Part shown: positions 47,868 through 59,364 of the stretch, one piece after another | Position numbering within the stretch: position 1 is the stretch's first letter | Layout: the number at the start of each line of letters is the position of its first letter | Source of the DNA: Telmatactis stephensoni | Lineage: Eukaryota; Cnidaria; Anthozoa; Actiniaria; Isophelliidae | Assembly (NCBI GenBank): GCA_029948255.1 | Contig: JALIZF010001751.1 | Location: forward strand, 593,001 to 657,000 | DNA: 64,000 nucleotides | Direction of reading: 5' to 3' | Made by a program: the position numbers and the translations under genes | Notes under the pieces: generated by a model | The model's database searches: none | What the model saw: only the letters and a program-made list of their open reading frames with translations | What the model was told of the DNA's origin: nothing

Positions 47868-48196
47868 AACAAATAGAACAGCTTTTTTCCGTACTCCGTT
47901 CATTAATACAGCACTTAAGCCCGCCGCACTCGTTGAGAAACTGCGTGAGGAAACTGCCACGCGAGGCACTTAGCTTAGACGATTTCTCGGCGCAGACGCT
48001 GCATTTTTGGCTACGCGAGGCCAAAAATAGAGCAGGTAAAAGTGCACACGGCGAGAAAAGTGCCTCGCCTTGTGCGGCCGGCTTTAGGAAGTACCGAAAG
48101 CATCCAAGAGTTGTCTCTTTATACTCATTTCGTGCTCTCGTCACTTCTCTGTGCTGTATTACTGAACGGAGCACGGAAAAAGCTGTTCTATTTGTT
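47868..48196. mobile_element. MITE-like element with AACAAATAGAACA ends, copy 2
   Basis: AACAAATAGAACAGCTTTTT and its inverse. It shares ends and left flank with 16837-16992 but has a longer, GC-rich middle that produces overlapping ORFs. Confidence 0.7.
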
Positions 48197-48842
48197 AAAA
48201 AGTGCATACTTTATGTGCCATGCAGTGTCATCTACAAAATGTACTTCTTGTATTTGCTTTGACCATCTTTTTTATATGTATCACTTTAGACCTTCAGACC
48301 ATAGTAATCATATTTTTAAAACTTTTTCTTCAGAATAGCCGTTTCCCATGATACAGTGGATTGAATATTGTAGTAGCCAAAGCCTCGAAGATCCATTCTT
48401 CTTATGATGGAACAATGGAAATAGATCCGGAAAGACAAAGGCCAAAACGAGACTGAAAGTGAAAGGGGGAAGGGTGGGAGGGGAAAATTGAATTAAAGTA
48501 TGCCACGCTGCACTTCCTTGTTTCTCATCTACCAATATCATAAGTAAAGAGGCACGTTAAGATCCCCAGCCTTGGGCCCCGCCCTCCATTGATGTTCTTC
48601 GTTTCGCCGGTTTGGGCAACTATGTTAATTGGACGTTGGTTGTTATATAGTTTTGCATATAAACATCTCCCGTGGAAATGTGTGGCCGGTTTAAATAGCG
48701 ACTGAAGTGGCTTTATTGGCAGTCGTCATTATCAGTATACAATAGTACGTATGCACTGTATCCGAGGCTTTGGCTGGTACAGGACTCACTCGACTGTATC
48801 TTGAGAAACGGCTATTTCGATTCCATTTATTATTATATTTGT

Positions 48843-49125
48843 ATATACCTGTTTCAATTAACGTTGTCGGCAAAGAGAGTCAAGTCTACGCGACTCACCC
48901 GAAATGGGGTATGGGTAGGAACTACTAAACCACATAAATATCAGCACGACAATTCTCAACCAGTGGTGTTGAGCTTATGCAACGAAGTCTTTTATTCATT
49001 GATGCTTAAAATAAAGACCAAAAGCCAAAAAGAGCGTAATTTTTTCAACTACCCATACTCCTTTGCGGTCTAGTCGCGTAGGCTTGAAGCCTCTCGCCCG
49101 ACAACGTTTTTTTAAATAGGTGTAT
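48843..49125. mobile_element. MITE, ATACACCTATTT family, copy 3
   Basis: AACGTTGTCGG, AGTCTACGCGACTCACCCG and GGTATGGGTAG at the left; CTACCCATACTCC, TAGTCGCGTAGGC and CGACAACGTT at the right. Same length and layout as 38826-39108. Confidence 0.7.
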
Positions 49126-49126
49126 G

Positions 49127-49285
49127 TAATAGGACTCCACGCTGTCAAATTTGAAAATAATTGGACGAAAATAATTCCGAGGACTGCCAAAATTGGACGA
49201 GGCCGTAGGTCGAGTCCAATTTGGCAGCCAGAGGAATTTTTTGAGTTCAATTATTTTCAATTTGGACAGGAGTGGAGTCCTATTA
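49127..49285. mobile_element. Palindromic element, TAATAGGACTCCAC ends
   Basis: Inverted ends TAATAGGACTCCAC, then TGTCAAATTTGAAAATAATT and inverse. It directly abuts the MITE ending at 49125. Confidence 0.65.
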
Positions 49286-50055
49286 ATTATTAATTATATA
49301 AGCTTAACTGGCCAACATTTTCGGTACGATTCATCTAGCGTCTTTGCAAACCAAGCAAGACAACTTGTACACAAAGAAGTACATTATTCATGATGAGTTT
49401 TTGAATGCAAAAAACATATTATTGAAAATAAAAATATACACTTTAAGGTCCATGAAATACATTTTATTGGATGATTAACTTTTTCTGAACATTTTCATTT
49501 ACCAATTTCATTCAGAAAGTGTTTTCATGCAAGCAGCGAGGCCGATACTCGCCAAAGCCAACTGAATTTCAACTGGCTTCAAAAACTCTCTCAAAATGGG
49601 TCATTTTTTTTCAGAAAAACTACACAAAAATATAATAGATACTTTCCTCACCTCACTCGCTAACACTTTAAACCAGAAAACGTTAAGTAAGTAGGTGTAA
49701 AAAGCCAATTTGCAGTCCAAAACATTCCGCCATTTTAGATGTGAATGAATGCTACGCGCCGCGCTATTGGTTGAATTCTTACTTCTATTGTATGTTTTTC
49801 TTGCATTCTCATTGGTCAAACACGAACTATCCAAATTACTCATTAATTTGGATTGCTCAGTTTTTCTTTAGAAAACCCTAAATGAAAACTGTCCAAATTA
49901 ATCCTTAATTTCATGTTAATTTGGATAGGTAGAAAAATTCAAAAGTAATTTTGTAGTTAGCTTTATGGTATTTTAGGATAATTATATAATTATGTTATAT
50001 AGCCTTCTCCATACATGTGCGCAAGCTCTGGTAGGCTGAAAACTGCGTTGTATTA

Positions 50056-50186
50056 GGCCTAGTTCAAACGTTGCATCTCACATGTGTCGAATGCAATGCA
50101 AATGAGATGATAATGAGTAGAAACAAAAGATTTGATTAATTTGCATTGAATTCAGCACATGTGAGATCCGACGTTTGAACTAGGCC
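50056..50186. mobile_element. 131-bp palindromic MITE with TTA target duplication
   Basis: GGCCTAGTTCAAACGT and inverse at the ends, with TTA at 50053-50055 and 50187-50189. A 3-bp TTA/TWA duplication is typical of PIF/Harbinger elements. Confidence 0.7.
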
Positions 50187-50634
50187 TTAGAGACTATAGG
50201 GACCTCCGCAACGACGACGGCGACGTCAGTGCATGAAGACGGGACGCCAAAAAAGATTAAAGAACAATCGATAACGCTATTTCTTTCGCTTGTTCATTTT
50301 CATGTGACATTCAGACTTAGAATCTTGAAATAAATGAAAATGAAAGATCAGTTTTCTGTGCGAACGAAAACTAAGCTGATTTACTTCTACAAGTTGCCTT
50401 TCTCGGTAGAGCGTGAAATCTGGACTTTTCACGTAGTTTTGAAGAGTACGGTCGATATCTTTGCAGTTCTACACATTTGCACGTGCATTTATTGTATTTT
50501 GTAATTAAAGACATTGTTTTATGCCGTCGCCGTCCACGTTGCCGTCGTGGTTGCGTAAGGTCTCTTATATCGAACAGTGCACAGTCAGCAGCGCGTGCCT
50601 TTTGAAACTTTCTACGGTGTAGCATGTATACAAT

Positions 50635-50726
50635 CAATCTCGTACCCAGAGCCTGCGTTCCTCTTGGTCAGCGGTCGCTGTCCAAGAGGAACGCAGGCTT
50701 TCGGTACGAGCAAGGTACGAGATTGT
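50635..50726. mobile_element. Short foldback, CAATCTCGTACC ends
   Basis: CAATCTCGTACC...GGTACGAGATTG with inner GCCTGCGTTCCTCTTGG arms. TATACAAT lies at 50627-50634 and 50727-50734, an 8-bp duplication as in hAT elements. A shorter relative is at 54522-54555. Confidence 0.7.
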
Positions 50727-50847
50727 TATACAATTTGTCTGCGCATGTCTGTGTTTATGGTGTGAAATCCATTTCAGATCGAATGCAACAAATTTTTTGT
50801 TGGCATGGGACATTTCGTTGGCGATCTTCTTCAAAGTTATCTTCTAC

Positions 50848-51533
50848 CAAGAGAGAGCATAAATAAGAGAGGGAAACTTGTTAATGGGGCGCGCGCCGCG
50901 ATGATTCCCATCTGTGCCATTTTTAGTAACCGGATGCAGTTTAATTTTCGTCTTACCCCACTCCCGTGCGTCGAAAAATTGAACGAGTGGAATTTGGCGA
51001 TTTGAGCTTCATAACTCACACAATCGATACCAAATTTATTTTAGATTCCACGAAAAAGCCATCTGATGTCCAATTAATAACATACATCAAAAAATTATAA
51101 GAACAAACGAGTTTTTCCCATCTAAATGAGCGAAAATTTTTGAATAAACCTAAGCGCGTGCTCGATGATCGACGTGCATGTGATGTGTCAGTAGCGCGCG
51201 CATTTCCGCTAAAATTTCGTTCAAAAACACAACAAAGTCCTCGACGTTTTTGTCTTTTTTCTCGCCATCAAAATCGTTCCTTTGTAATCAGAAAGTACAC
51301 ACTTTTGATGGTAGATATTAGCAGAACTAAGATAACTTTGATTTTAATGCTGTTTTTGAAAACTCAAATCTGCACTAAATGGTTCTCTGGGTCCGGAAGT
51401 GTCAAATTATGACGCACAGGAGTAGGGTAAGAGGAAAATTAAACTGCATCCGGTTACTAAAAATAGCACAGATGGGAATCATCACGGCGCGCGCCCCATT
51501 AACAAGTTTCCCTCTCTTATTTATGCTCTCTTG
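50848..51533. mobile_element. Foldback element, CAAGAGAGAGC termini, 7-bp TSD
   Basis: CAAGAGAGAGCATAAATAAG and its near inverse. The arms run over 110 bp through GCGCGCGCC and CTGCATCCGGTTACTAAAAA. CTTCTAC is at 50841-50847 and 51534-51540. Confidence 0.8.
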
Positions 51534-51695
51534 CTTCTACTAAATTGCAGTGAGATATAAGCAGTCTACCTACCGCTAGTGCGCTGTGGATAATGATTTA
51601 AATCGAAGGCACCCCAGATGGAAAAACATCACGCGTCAAAGTCGGTACAAAGTGGTAAGAAGGACAAGATCGAACTCCGCACTTTTATTTTGAGC

Positions 51696-52121
51696 TTAAT
51701 AATATACATGCAAAAATTTCTCGATGCTGATTGGCTAAGAGCAGTGCTGTTTCGAGGAAATTTAGTGCAGAAAAAAGGAAATTTAGTGCCAAAAAAAGGA
51801 AATTTAGTGCAAATTTCTTTTGGCAGAAAACAGTCAAAATGCACTTAAACGTCAAATTCTTCTTTTTATTCATCAAAGAAACAATTTATAAAACACTTTT
51901 AGCGGGATTTGTTTCCAAAATTGTCGAAAATATGCAAGAAAAATGTCAAAAAGTGCCCAAGTTTCGGGTGAAAAGTTTTGAATTTTTCCCTTGAGCGCGC
52001 GCTTGGTGACGACATCGTCAGGTCACTTTCGAACACTGGGCGCGCGCTAACCTGATTTTTCAACTGAAAAGCTACAGAAAACTTGAAAATTTTGCTTGAA
52101 TTTTTGCATGTATATTATTAA
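51696..52121. mobile_element. MITE with TTAATAATATACATG ends
   Basis: TTAATAATATACATGCAAAA and inverse. Inside, GGAAATTTAGTGC is repeated three times (51755-51812). Confidence 0.65.
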
Positions 52122-52122
52122 A

Positions 52123-52460
52123 AGGAAATAATATGATTTACTCGTGCAATTTAGAATAAATTTGACTCGTGAGTTTTCAAAGAGCACAAATTGCACTCGC
52201 CCTACGGGCTCGTGCAATAAGCCAGTTCGGAGTTTAAGAATCGTTTTCAGTGCGCATGCGATTTTATCCCGAACTTCTCACCTTCTTTTGTTTAAACCTT
52301 CTTTTGTTTTTAATCAAACAAAAGAAGGTGAGAAATTCGGGATAAAATCGCATGCGCATAAGAAACGATTCTTAAACTCCGAACTGGCTTATTTTGAACT
52401 CTTTGAAAACTCACTCGTGCAAATTTATTCTAAATTGCACTCGTAACCATATTATTTCCT
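52123..52460. repeat. 338-bp palindrome
   Basis: AGGAAATAATATG and inverse outermost. Arms include TTCTTAAACTCCGAACTGGC-type and AAACAAAAGAAGGTGAGAA-type sequences on both sides of a centre near 52308. Confidence 0.8.
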
Positions 52461-53197
52461 ATACATATTGTGGGCGCTAAATTTATATATAAGGTGCATT
52501 TAGCAGTAGAAGTCATTACCAACACGTTGCTGTGTAAATTGGAACCGATAATGGAATTTTAGACTTAATTGAGCGATTGTTGAATAATTAGCCATGTTTA
52601 CTGGAATGTCGTACTTTTTCGCGCGAAATTCTTGCAATTCGAATTCGTTTTCACAATTTCACATCTTAGACGGCGCCCCCCCCCCCCTCCCCCCAGCAAA
52701 ATTATTTAATATTTGACTTTTTCCATGTTATTTACCTGCAAAACTGAGCTTTTTTGGTCGAAGCACGTGGTCCTACATGTGATCTAGACCAATTTTATGA
52801 ACGTTTTCAAACACGTTTCTGCTCGAGACAAAATGCAAATGTTCAGTGAGCTATTCATCACTCTTTGATTAAGTATAACAAGTTGTTTTATACGGAATAA
52901 CCTGTATGTCTTCCCGCATATCGAAATAGTTCATTATTTTCAAGATAAATGTTACAGATGATAAAACGATCGTATAGGTGATTGGATTTTGGTGAAATTT
53001 ATCACAATGGAACAAGGTTTGAACCATGTTGTAAACACTGCTTGAAATCATATCGAGGGACCACGAGTTTTGACCAAAAAAAGCTCAGTTTTGCAGGTAA
53101 GAAACATGAAAAAAGCTAAATTATCACTTCAGAAAATATATTGTTTTTTCTTGTTTGATTGTTTCCCAGTTCGAATGCAGTGATGATTATATTTTGG

Positions 53198-54005
53198 CAA
53201 GAGACCATAATATTAAGAGAGCGAAACTCAGTATTGATGTCTGTGCATTGCGAGATGTTCGCGGCGACTAAGACTATTTTTAATTTAGTAATTTGGCCAT
53301 CGCGCGCGCAAGGCTTCTTAATTAAACAATAGTTATAACATAGCTAAACTCTTACGCGCGCTCTGATTGGCTGAAAAATCTATGAACTATTTCCCCATGG
53401 GCTGCACGGCTCCGTTTTTAACGTTCTAGGCTCTGTTATAAATCAATTATAACATAGCTACAATCTTACGCGCGCTCTGATTGGCCAGAAAGCTATGAAC
53501 TATTTGCCCATGGGCCGCACTGCGCGCGCACTATCTTCATCATCGTCTTTTTCAAATCGTTCGTTTTTAAGATGGCGACACATATAACGCGCGCTCTGAT
53601 TAGCTGAAAATCTATGAACTATTTCCCCATGGGCTGCACGGCTCCGTTTTTAACGTCCTAGGTTCTGTTATTTCTGAGAAAATATAAAGAACTCTTAACA
53701 AACTAGAGTCGCACTCGGCTACGCCTCGTGCCACTCTTACGTTTGTTAATCGTTCTTTATATTTTCTCTCGTGCGTCTATAACGCCATGGGCGCGAGGCT
53801 TTCTGTTGTCTAATTGATAATTATATAATTCAAAAACTGACAGCGGCAAACGGTCTCGTCCGCGCGCGCACGTCAAACATCAAATTTTATTGTTTGAGAA
53901 CCTTGCGTGCGCGATGGCGGAGTTACTAAACATAGCCTTAGCCGCCAAAGAACATCGCACAGAAATCAATACTGAGTTCTGCTCTCTTAGTATTATGGTC
54001 TCTTG
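53198..54005. mobile_element. Foldback element, CAAGAGACC termini, 7-bp TSD, with nested repeats
   Basis: CAAGAGACCATAATATTAAG and its near inverse. ATTTTGG is at 53191-53197 and 54006-54012. Same family as 14537-14814, enlarged by other DNA, including three direct copies of CTCTGATTGGCTGAAAA...CCCCATGGGCTGCACGG (about 53355, 53470, 53590). Confidence 0.85.
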
Positions 54006-54012
54006 ATTTTGG

Positions 54013-55549
54013 ATAGAAATTTTGAAGAATTTTGAAGTTAATCAAGGTTAACAAGAATCCGGGTTCGGAATGTTGGCTTTATGTGATTGCAAGCAAGATA
54101 GTTACAAATGTTTTATTGAATACCTTGGTCACGTGACCTATTTTGCAAATCATTCTGTTAGTAAAATAAGAAAGTCATCTATTCCGGACAGAATCTTACT
54201 AAATGGCTAACAAGTAACAAGTTGATAACAAAAGATAATCAATATAGTTAAAAACCATCAGCCCATTAGAATTTATCGAATTTCATTGTTCTGTGGTCAC
54301 GTGGCCGCCCAAAAAAAATGAAATTACGTACCGTACTGAAAATGTAGAGGACCCTAAAATACACATGGATGCTGACCCTCAAGTTTCTAGGTAGAATTAA
54401 CTTTCACAAAGTTAGGCTGGGAACTATAGTTTAAAAAGAAATCCAAGCCTTAACACCCTTGAGCTGCAGACTGATCAAAATTTCCAAACAAAATCACATT
54501 CATGCAGCTGAAATTTCAATCTCGTACCCAGAGCCTGCGTTCTGGGTACGAGATTGCTGAAATTTGGGTCAAGATGGCGACGCGCATGCGCTGTAGCGCG
54601 CAAAATAAACAAAATGACTGCCATTTCTTGTAAGAAAATGCATGACAAAGAATATATTTTGAGTATTTGTGGACGAAGTAAGCATATTGCACTTGGTGCG
54701 CGAATGAAAACTATAACAGTATAGTTAAATCTTTGTACTGGCTACAATAACGATTGACAATAAGCATCATCATTTCTTCCTGAGCAGTTTGTATTATTCA
54801 TCCGTGAGCTTTTCGGTTTTCCATAAATTTTCTTCCAAATCGTCCAGCATCTATGTACATTCCGTTCAGTCTGAAGTAGAAGATTATCGTCTACGAGAAT
54901 TGCGCGACTTGATTTTAGTGTTACACTGTTCAAACAGTCTAAATTACCACAAAAATACGTAGAATAACTTTTCAATTTTCTTCCTAAAGGCTCTGAACTT
55001 AGCAAAGAATTGTTTTGCAAAGACGCCATGTTGTTGTCCAGCTTCGATTCGTATAAAGAAACAAATTCTTGCAAGCTTTCTTGTTCACAGGCACCCCAGG
55101 CAATCATTTAGAGCAGCGCGTACAAAGCAATGCGAAGCAAATGCAAGGGTTCGGATTCGAATCCTGCATGGAATATTATTATTTTTTTTTTAACAGTTCA
55201 CAGTTCACACATTTTTTCACTCAATATAATAATACATTTGACTCATAAATTAAAATATAATATAATACAATAAATATAAATCACAATAAATAATTAGTCT
55301 TCATATAACAAAAAGAAAGTATAGGCATTTATAAAATATTGAGCTAGAGACTGGGTCATCCTAATAGCAAAGCTAATCAAGAGGATGAGCCTATTAATAG
55401 TGTTATAAGGAAAATATTGATCAGACAAAGAAGTCAATTCACAATTAATTATCACTTATTTATTTGTTTTAGATAAATCACTTATGTAGATAGATTGATA
55501 TTGAATTAATTAAGATATTGTAATTTGCCCAGCTGGTTTTATTTGAATC

Positions 55550-55589
<40 letters not shown>

Positions 55590-56310
55590 AAATTCTATTT
55601 AACAAAAGGCAAATCTTCAGGGGGTAGAGTGGGGTCGAGCTATTTTATCAGAAAAACAAAACAACAGCTAGCTTTTTGGTGAAAAAACGTTTTTTCTTGC
55701 GCCGGACCTACTTACACTCGACACGAATGAGGAGATGGAGGGGGATTTTTAAAAAATCGTTTTTTTAAATCAAATAAATAATACACAACAACATTTGAGA
55801 GGTTTAAACTTTATCATATTTAAATCATTTTCTCCTCTTTAGATATCACTCAGAAGTATAGCTTGGGCTTCCTGTGATCATAGCTGGTTCATATACAGCG
55901 GAAGAAATGCATTATTGGCATTGATGAAAAATTTGGACAGCAACCGTCCCCTACTCTTAGTCTTAGAAATTTCTTAAAGTGCCGAGCCCCCCTCGCTAAC
56001 TGCACCGATTGCCCTCTTTACAGTTGAAAAATCGCCGAAATGGCCTTGTTAGGTTGGGGGATGCATCACAGAACGACCAGAGAAGCTTCCATACTCCGGA
56101 GATCACAGTTGAACCTTGCCGCCGTTATTACTGTGACTCTTTCTTCGTAAAGTCGCTTCCCACTCCTGAGTTCTTCCAGGAGATTGTCTCCGCCGTCTTT
56201 TCTCAGGAGTACCCAACGAGTCACTTGCTCAAATCGCCGCAAAACAGCTCAAAAACACATTGATAACATTCCATTCATACTTTAGACGCAAAATTAAAAG
56301 TTGCTGGGAA
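54013..56310. other. Mostly non-coding
   Basis: Holds the tentative ORF at 54742-55107 and a T27 tract near 55553-55580. An ORF at 56009-56263 is not recognised. No other gene seen. Confidence 0.4.
54742..55107 (-). CDS. Hypothetical 121-codon ORF
   Basis: Not recognised. The single open frame starts MIAWGACEQESLQEFVSLYE and ends YCQSLL. Composition is balanced and not low-complexity, unlike most ORFs in this part of the window. No domain, signal peptide or membrane segment is apparent. There is no obvious splice acceptor before the ATG and no neighbouring exon was found. The start overlaps a CAGGCACCCCAGG motif also seen at the ends of the foldback element at 44422-44746, so it may be element-derived. 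Confidence 0.25.
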   Translation of the reverse strand: MIAWGACEQESLQEFVSLYESKLDNNMASLQNNSLLSSEPLGRKLKSYSTYFCGNLDCLNSVTLKSSRAILVDDNLLLQTERNVHRCWTIWKKIYGKPKSSRMNNTNCSGRNDDAYCQSLL

Positions 56311-57570
56311 AAAAATATCCGCTCCACATTGCCAGCCAGATAAAACCCAAAACGTTATACTCCCCAGCCAGGCATTCGGAGTATCATTTTTTTTACCAGC
56401 CAGAAAGTCGTTTATGGCTTGCCAGGGTATTTGCCAGCCAGCAAGCTCTATGCAACTTCCAGTTTGCTAGCCAGGAAAATTTAAAGTTTGCACATTTTTA
56501 CACAATCATCGGCATGCAATAAAGTGGCAAAGAAAAGAAACCATTTAATGAAATATTGAATGTTTACTAGACGTTCATGTGGTCCTCTTTGTTTTACACG
56601 TTTTTGGGGACTTTAAAATGTCAAGACCTCTGTGGCTTTCCATTTTTAATATCTATTTCATTTTGCCAGGTTGGTCGAGCGGTTTAAGGCGGTGTTACAC
56701 GAAACGATTTTTAACGACAATTTTCAGCGCAACGGCATTGCGTTAAAAATCTTTCTCGTGTAACATGACACTTGGAACAATTTTCCTTGCAATTTTTGCA
56801 TCGGCAACGCGTTGCGAGTTTTTAAATTCAAGTCAGAAACTCGCAACGCATAATATTGCAAGTTGTTGTTGCAGAGCAAATGTTGCACGTATTACCACCC
56901 CGAGCGCAACAAATTTTCTTTGTTGCACGAAGTAAAAGCACTGTCTACTTCGTAAAAGGTAAAAACATTTAGCAAACGAAAAATAAAAGTTCATAATTTA
57001 AGAGAACCAAATATTGTTCATTGCAGTTGCCTCTAACCTTAAGTATGAATCCCACTGTAGCGTTGGAACTGAAAATTAATACAAAATATCAATCAAATCT
57101 GGAGTTCACCTGAATCCTTTTCGCGATAAATCAATATTATTTTAGGTGTTATGTAAAATATTATTCAACATTATATGCCCGCATTTACATGTTACAAGCT
57201 TGTAGGTCCTATGTGGTTAATTTAAGCATATATAGCAACATCTCTAAACCAATAGATAAATTGATAATCAATATACATTCCAACCTCTCTCCTTTTTATT
57301 TTCCCATTTTATCACGCTTGGTAATTGTATCTAATGGTGTTAACCATTCAGAGTAGGATGGAGAAAAATATGTGTGATTCAAGCAAAGCTTACGTAAAAC
57401 AGAAAAGAAATAGGTCACTTACGTGGAGGCTTCGTAACCAGTGTCTCGATTTGTTGAAACACCACTCATGGTATTTTTAGAAAAAAAAATTCTGAAAAGA
57501 TCAAGAGAAAATTTATATCAATAAAATTCATATTTGATAAAAATTGAAATAAAATATGATTCACTAAGCG

Positions 57571-59229
57571 ACCATTCGCCGCAAAAGTTTCGCAAAACTG
57601 AATTTGCAAAGTTTCGAAGCAAAGGCCATCTGCCTATCGGCCATTCGCCGCAAAAGTTTCGCAAAACTGAATTTGCAAAGTTTCGAAGCAAAGGCCATCT
57701 GCCTATCGACCATTCGCCGCAAAAGTTTCGCAAAACTGAATTTGCAAAGTTTTGAAGCAAAGGCCATCTGCCTATCGGCCATTCGCCGCAAAAGTTTCGC
57801 AAAACTGAATTTGCAAAGTTTCGAAGCAAAGGCCATCTGCCTATCGGCCATTCGCCGCAAAAGTTTCGCAAAACTGAATTTGCAAAGTTTCGAAGCAAAG
57901 GCCATCTGCCTATCGGCCATTCGCCGCAAAAGTTTCGCAAAACTGAATTTGCAAAGTTTCGAAGCAAAGGCCATCTGCCTATCGGCCATTCGCCGCAAAA
58001 GTTTCGCAAAACTGAATTTGCAAAGTTTCGAGGCAAAGGCCATCTGCCTATCGACCATTCGCCGCAAAAGTTTCGCAAAACTGAATTTGCAAAGTTTCGA
58101 AGCAAAGGCCATCTGCCTAAGCGACCATTCGCCGCAAAAGTTTCGCAAAACTGAATTTGCAAAGTTTCGAAGCAAAGGCCATCTGCCTATCGACCATTCG
58201 CCGCAAAAGTTTCGCAAAACTGAATTTGCAAAGTTTCGAAGCAAAGGCCATCTGCCTATCGGCCATTCGCCGCAAAAGTTTCGCAAAACTGAATTTGCAA
58301 AGTTTCGAAGCAAAGGCCATCTGCCTATCGACCATTCGCCGCAAAAGTTTCGCAAAACTGAATTTGCAAAGTTTCGAAGCAAAGGCCATCTGCCTATCGA
58401 CCATTCGCCGCAAAAGTTTCGCAAAACTGAATTTGCAAAGTTTCGAAGCAAAGGCCATCTGCCTATCGGCCATTCGCCGCAAAAGTTTCGCAAAACTGAA
58501 TTTGCAAAGTTTCGAAGCAAAGGCCATCTGCCTATCGACCATTCGCCGCAAAAGTTTCGCAAAACTGAATTTGCAAAGTTTCGAAGCAAAGGCCATCTGC
58601 CTATCGGCCATTCGCCGCAAAAGTTTCGCAAAACTGAATTTGCAAAGTTTCGAAGCAAAGGCCATCTGCCTATCGGCCATTCGCCGCAAAAGTTTCGCAA
58701 AACTGAATTTGCAAAGTTTCGAAGCAAAGGCCATCTGCCTATCGACCATTCGCCGCAAAAGTTTCGCAAAACTGAATTTGCAAAGTTTCGAAGCAAAGGC
58801 CATCTGCCTAAGCCACCATTCGCCGCAAAAGTTTCGCAAAACTGAATTTGCAAAGTTTCGAAGCAAAGGCCATCTGCCTATCGGCCATTCGCCGCAAAAG
58901 TTTCGCAAAACTGAATTTGCAAAGTTTCGAAGCAAAGGCCATCTGCCTATCGACCATTCGCCGCAAAAGTTTCGCAAAACTGAATTTGCAAAGTTTCGAA
59001 GCAAAGGCCATCTGCCTATCGACCATTCGCCGCAAAAGTTTCGCAAAACTGAATTTGCAAAGTTTCGAAGCAAAGGCCATCTGCCTAAGCGACCATTCGC
59101 CGCAAAAGTTTCGCAAAACTGAATTTGCAAAGTTTCGAAGCAAAGGCCATCTGCCTATCGGCCATTCGCCGCAAAAGTTTCGCAAAACTGAATTTGCAAA
59201 GTTTCGAAGCAAAGGCCATCTATCTAACT
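57571..59229. repeat. 69-bp tandem array, 24 copies
   Basis: Monomer (A/G)CCATTCGCCGCAAAAGTTT...GAAGCAAAGGCCATCTGCCT plus ATCG; copies are almost identical. The first base varies between A and G from copy to copy. Copies 9, 19 and 23 follow TAAGC instead of TATC and are shifted by +1 nt. Because 69 is a multiple of 3, long ORFs (up to 429 codons) exist on both strands, but they change frame at the +1 copies. The monomer is an imperfect dimer (GCAAAAGTTTCGCAAA / GCAAAGTTTCGAAGCAAA). A degenerate 25th copy follows at 59231-59290. Confidence 0.97.
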
Positions 59230-59364
59230 AACATTGACAACAAAAATTTTCAAAAGGACTTTGCAGAGTCTCGCAGCAAATGTCTTCTATCTTTTACTGG
59301 TGTCTGCGTAGGCTATACCAATGCGGCTCCCATACGGCCAAATGATTTCGACAACCTGAAATGA

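Noticed and set aside
56668..56694. tRNA-Leu/Ser gene (GGTTGGTCGAGCGGTTTAAG)
   Set aside because: Only the 5' third is present. It is followed at once by an inverted-repeat element and no 3' half was found.
57518..59364. ORFs of 127-429 codons on both strands
   Set aside because: They are the 69-bp tandem array read in stop-free frames. The frame changes at +1-nt monomers and both strands are equally open, so there is no sign of selection for protein.
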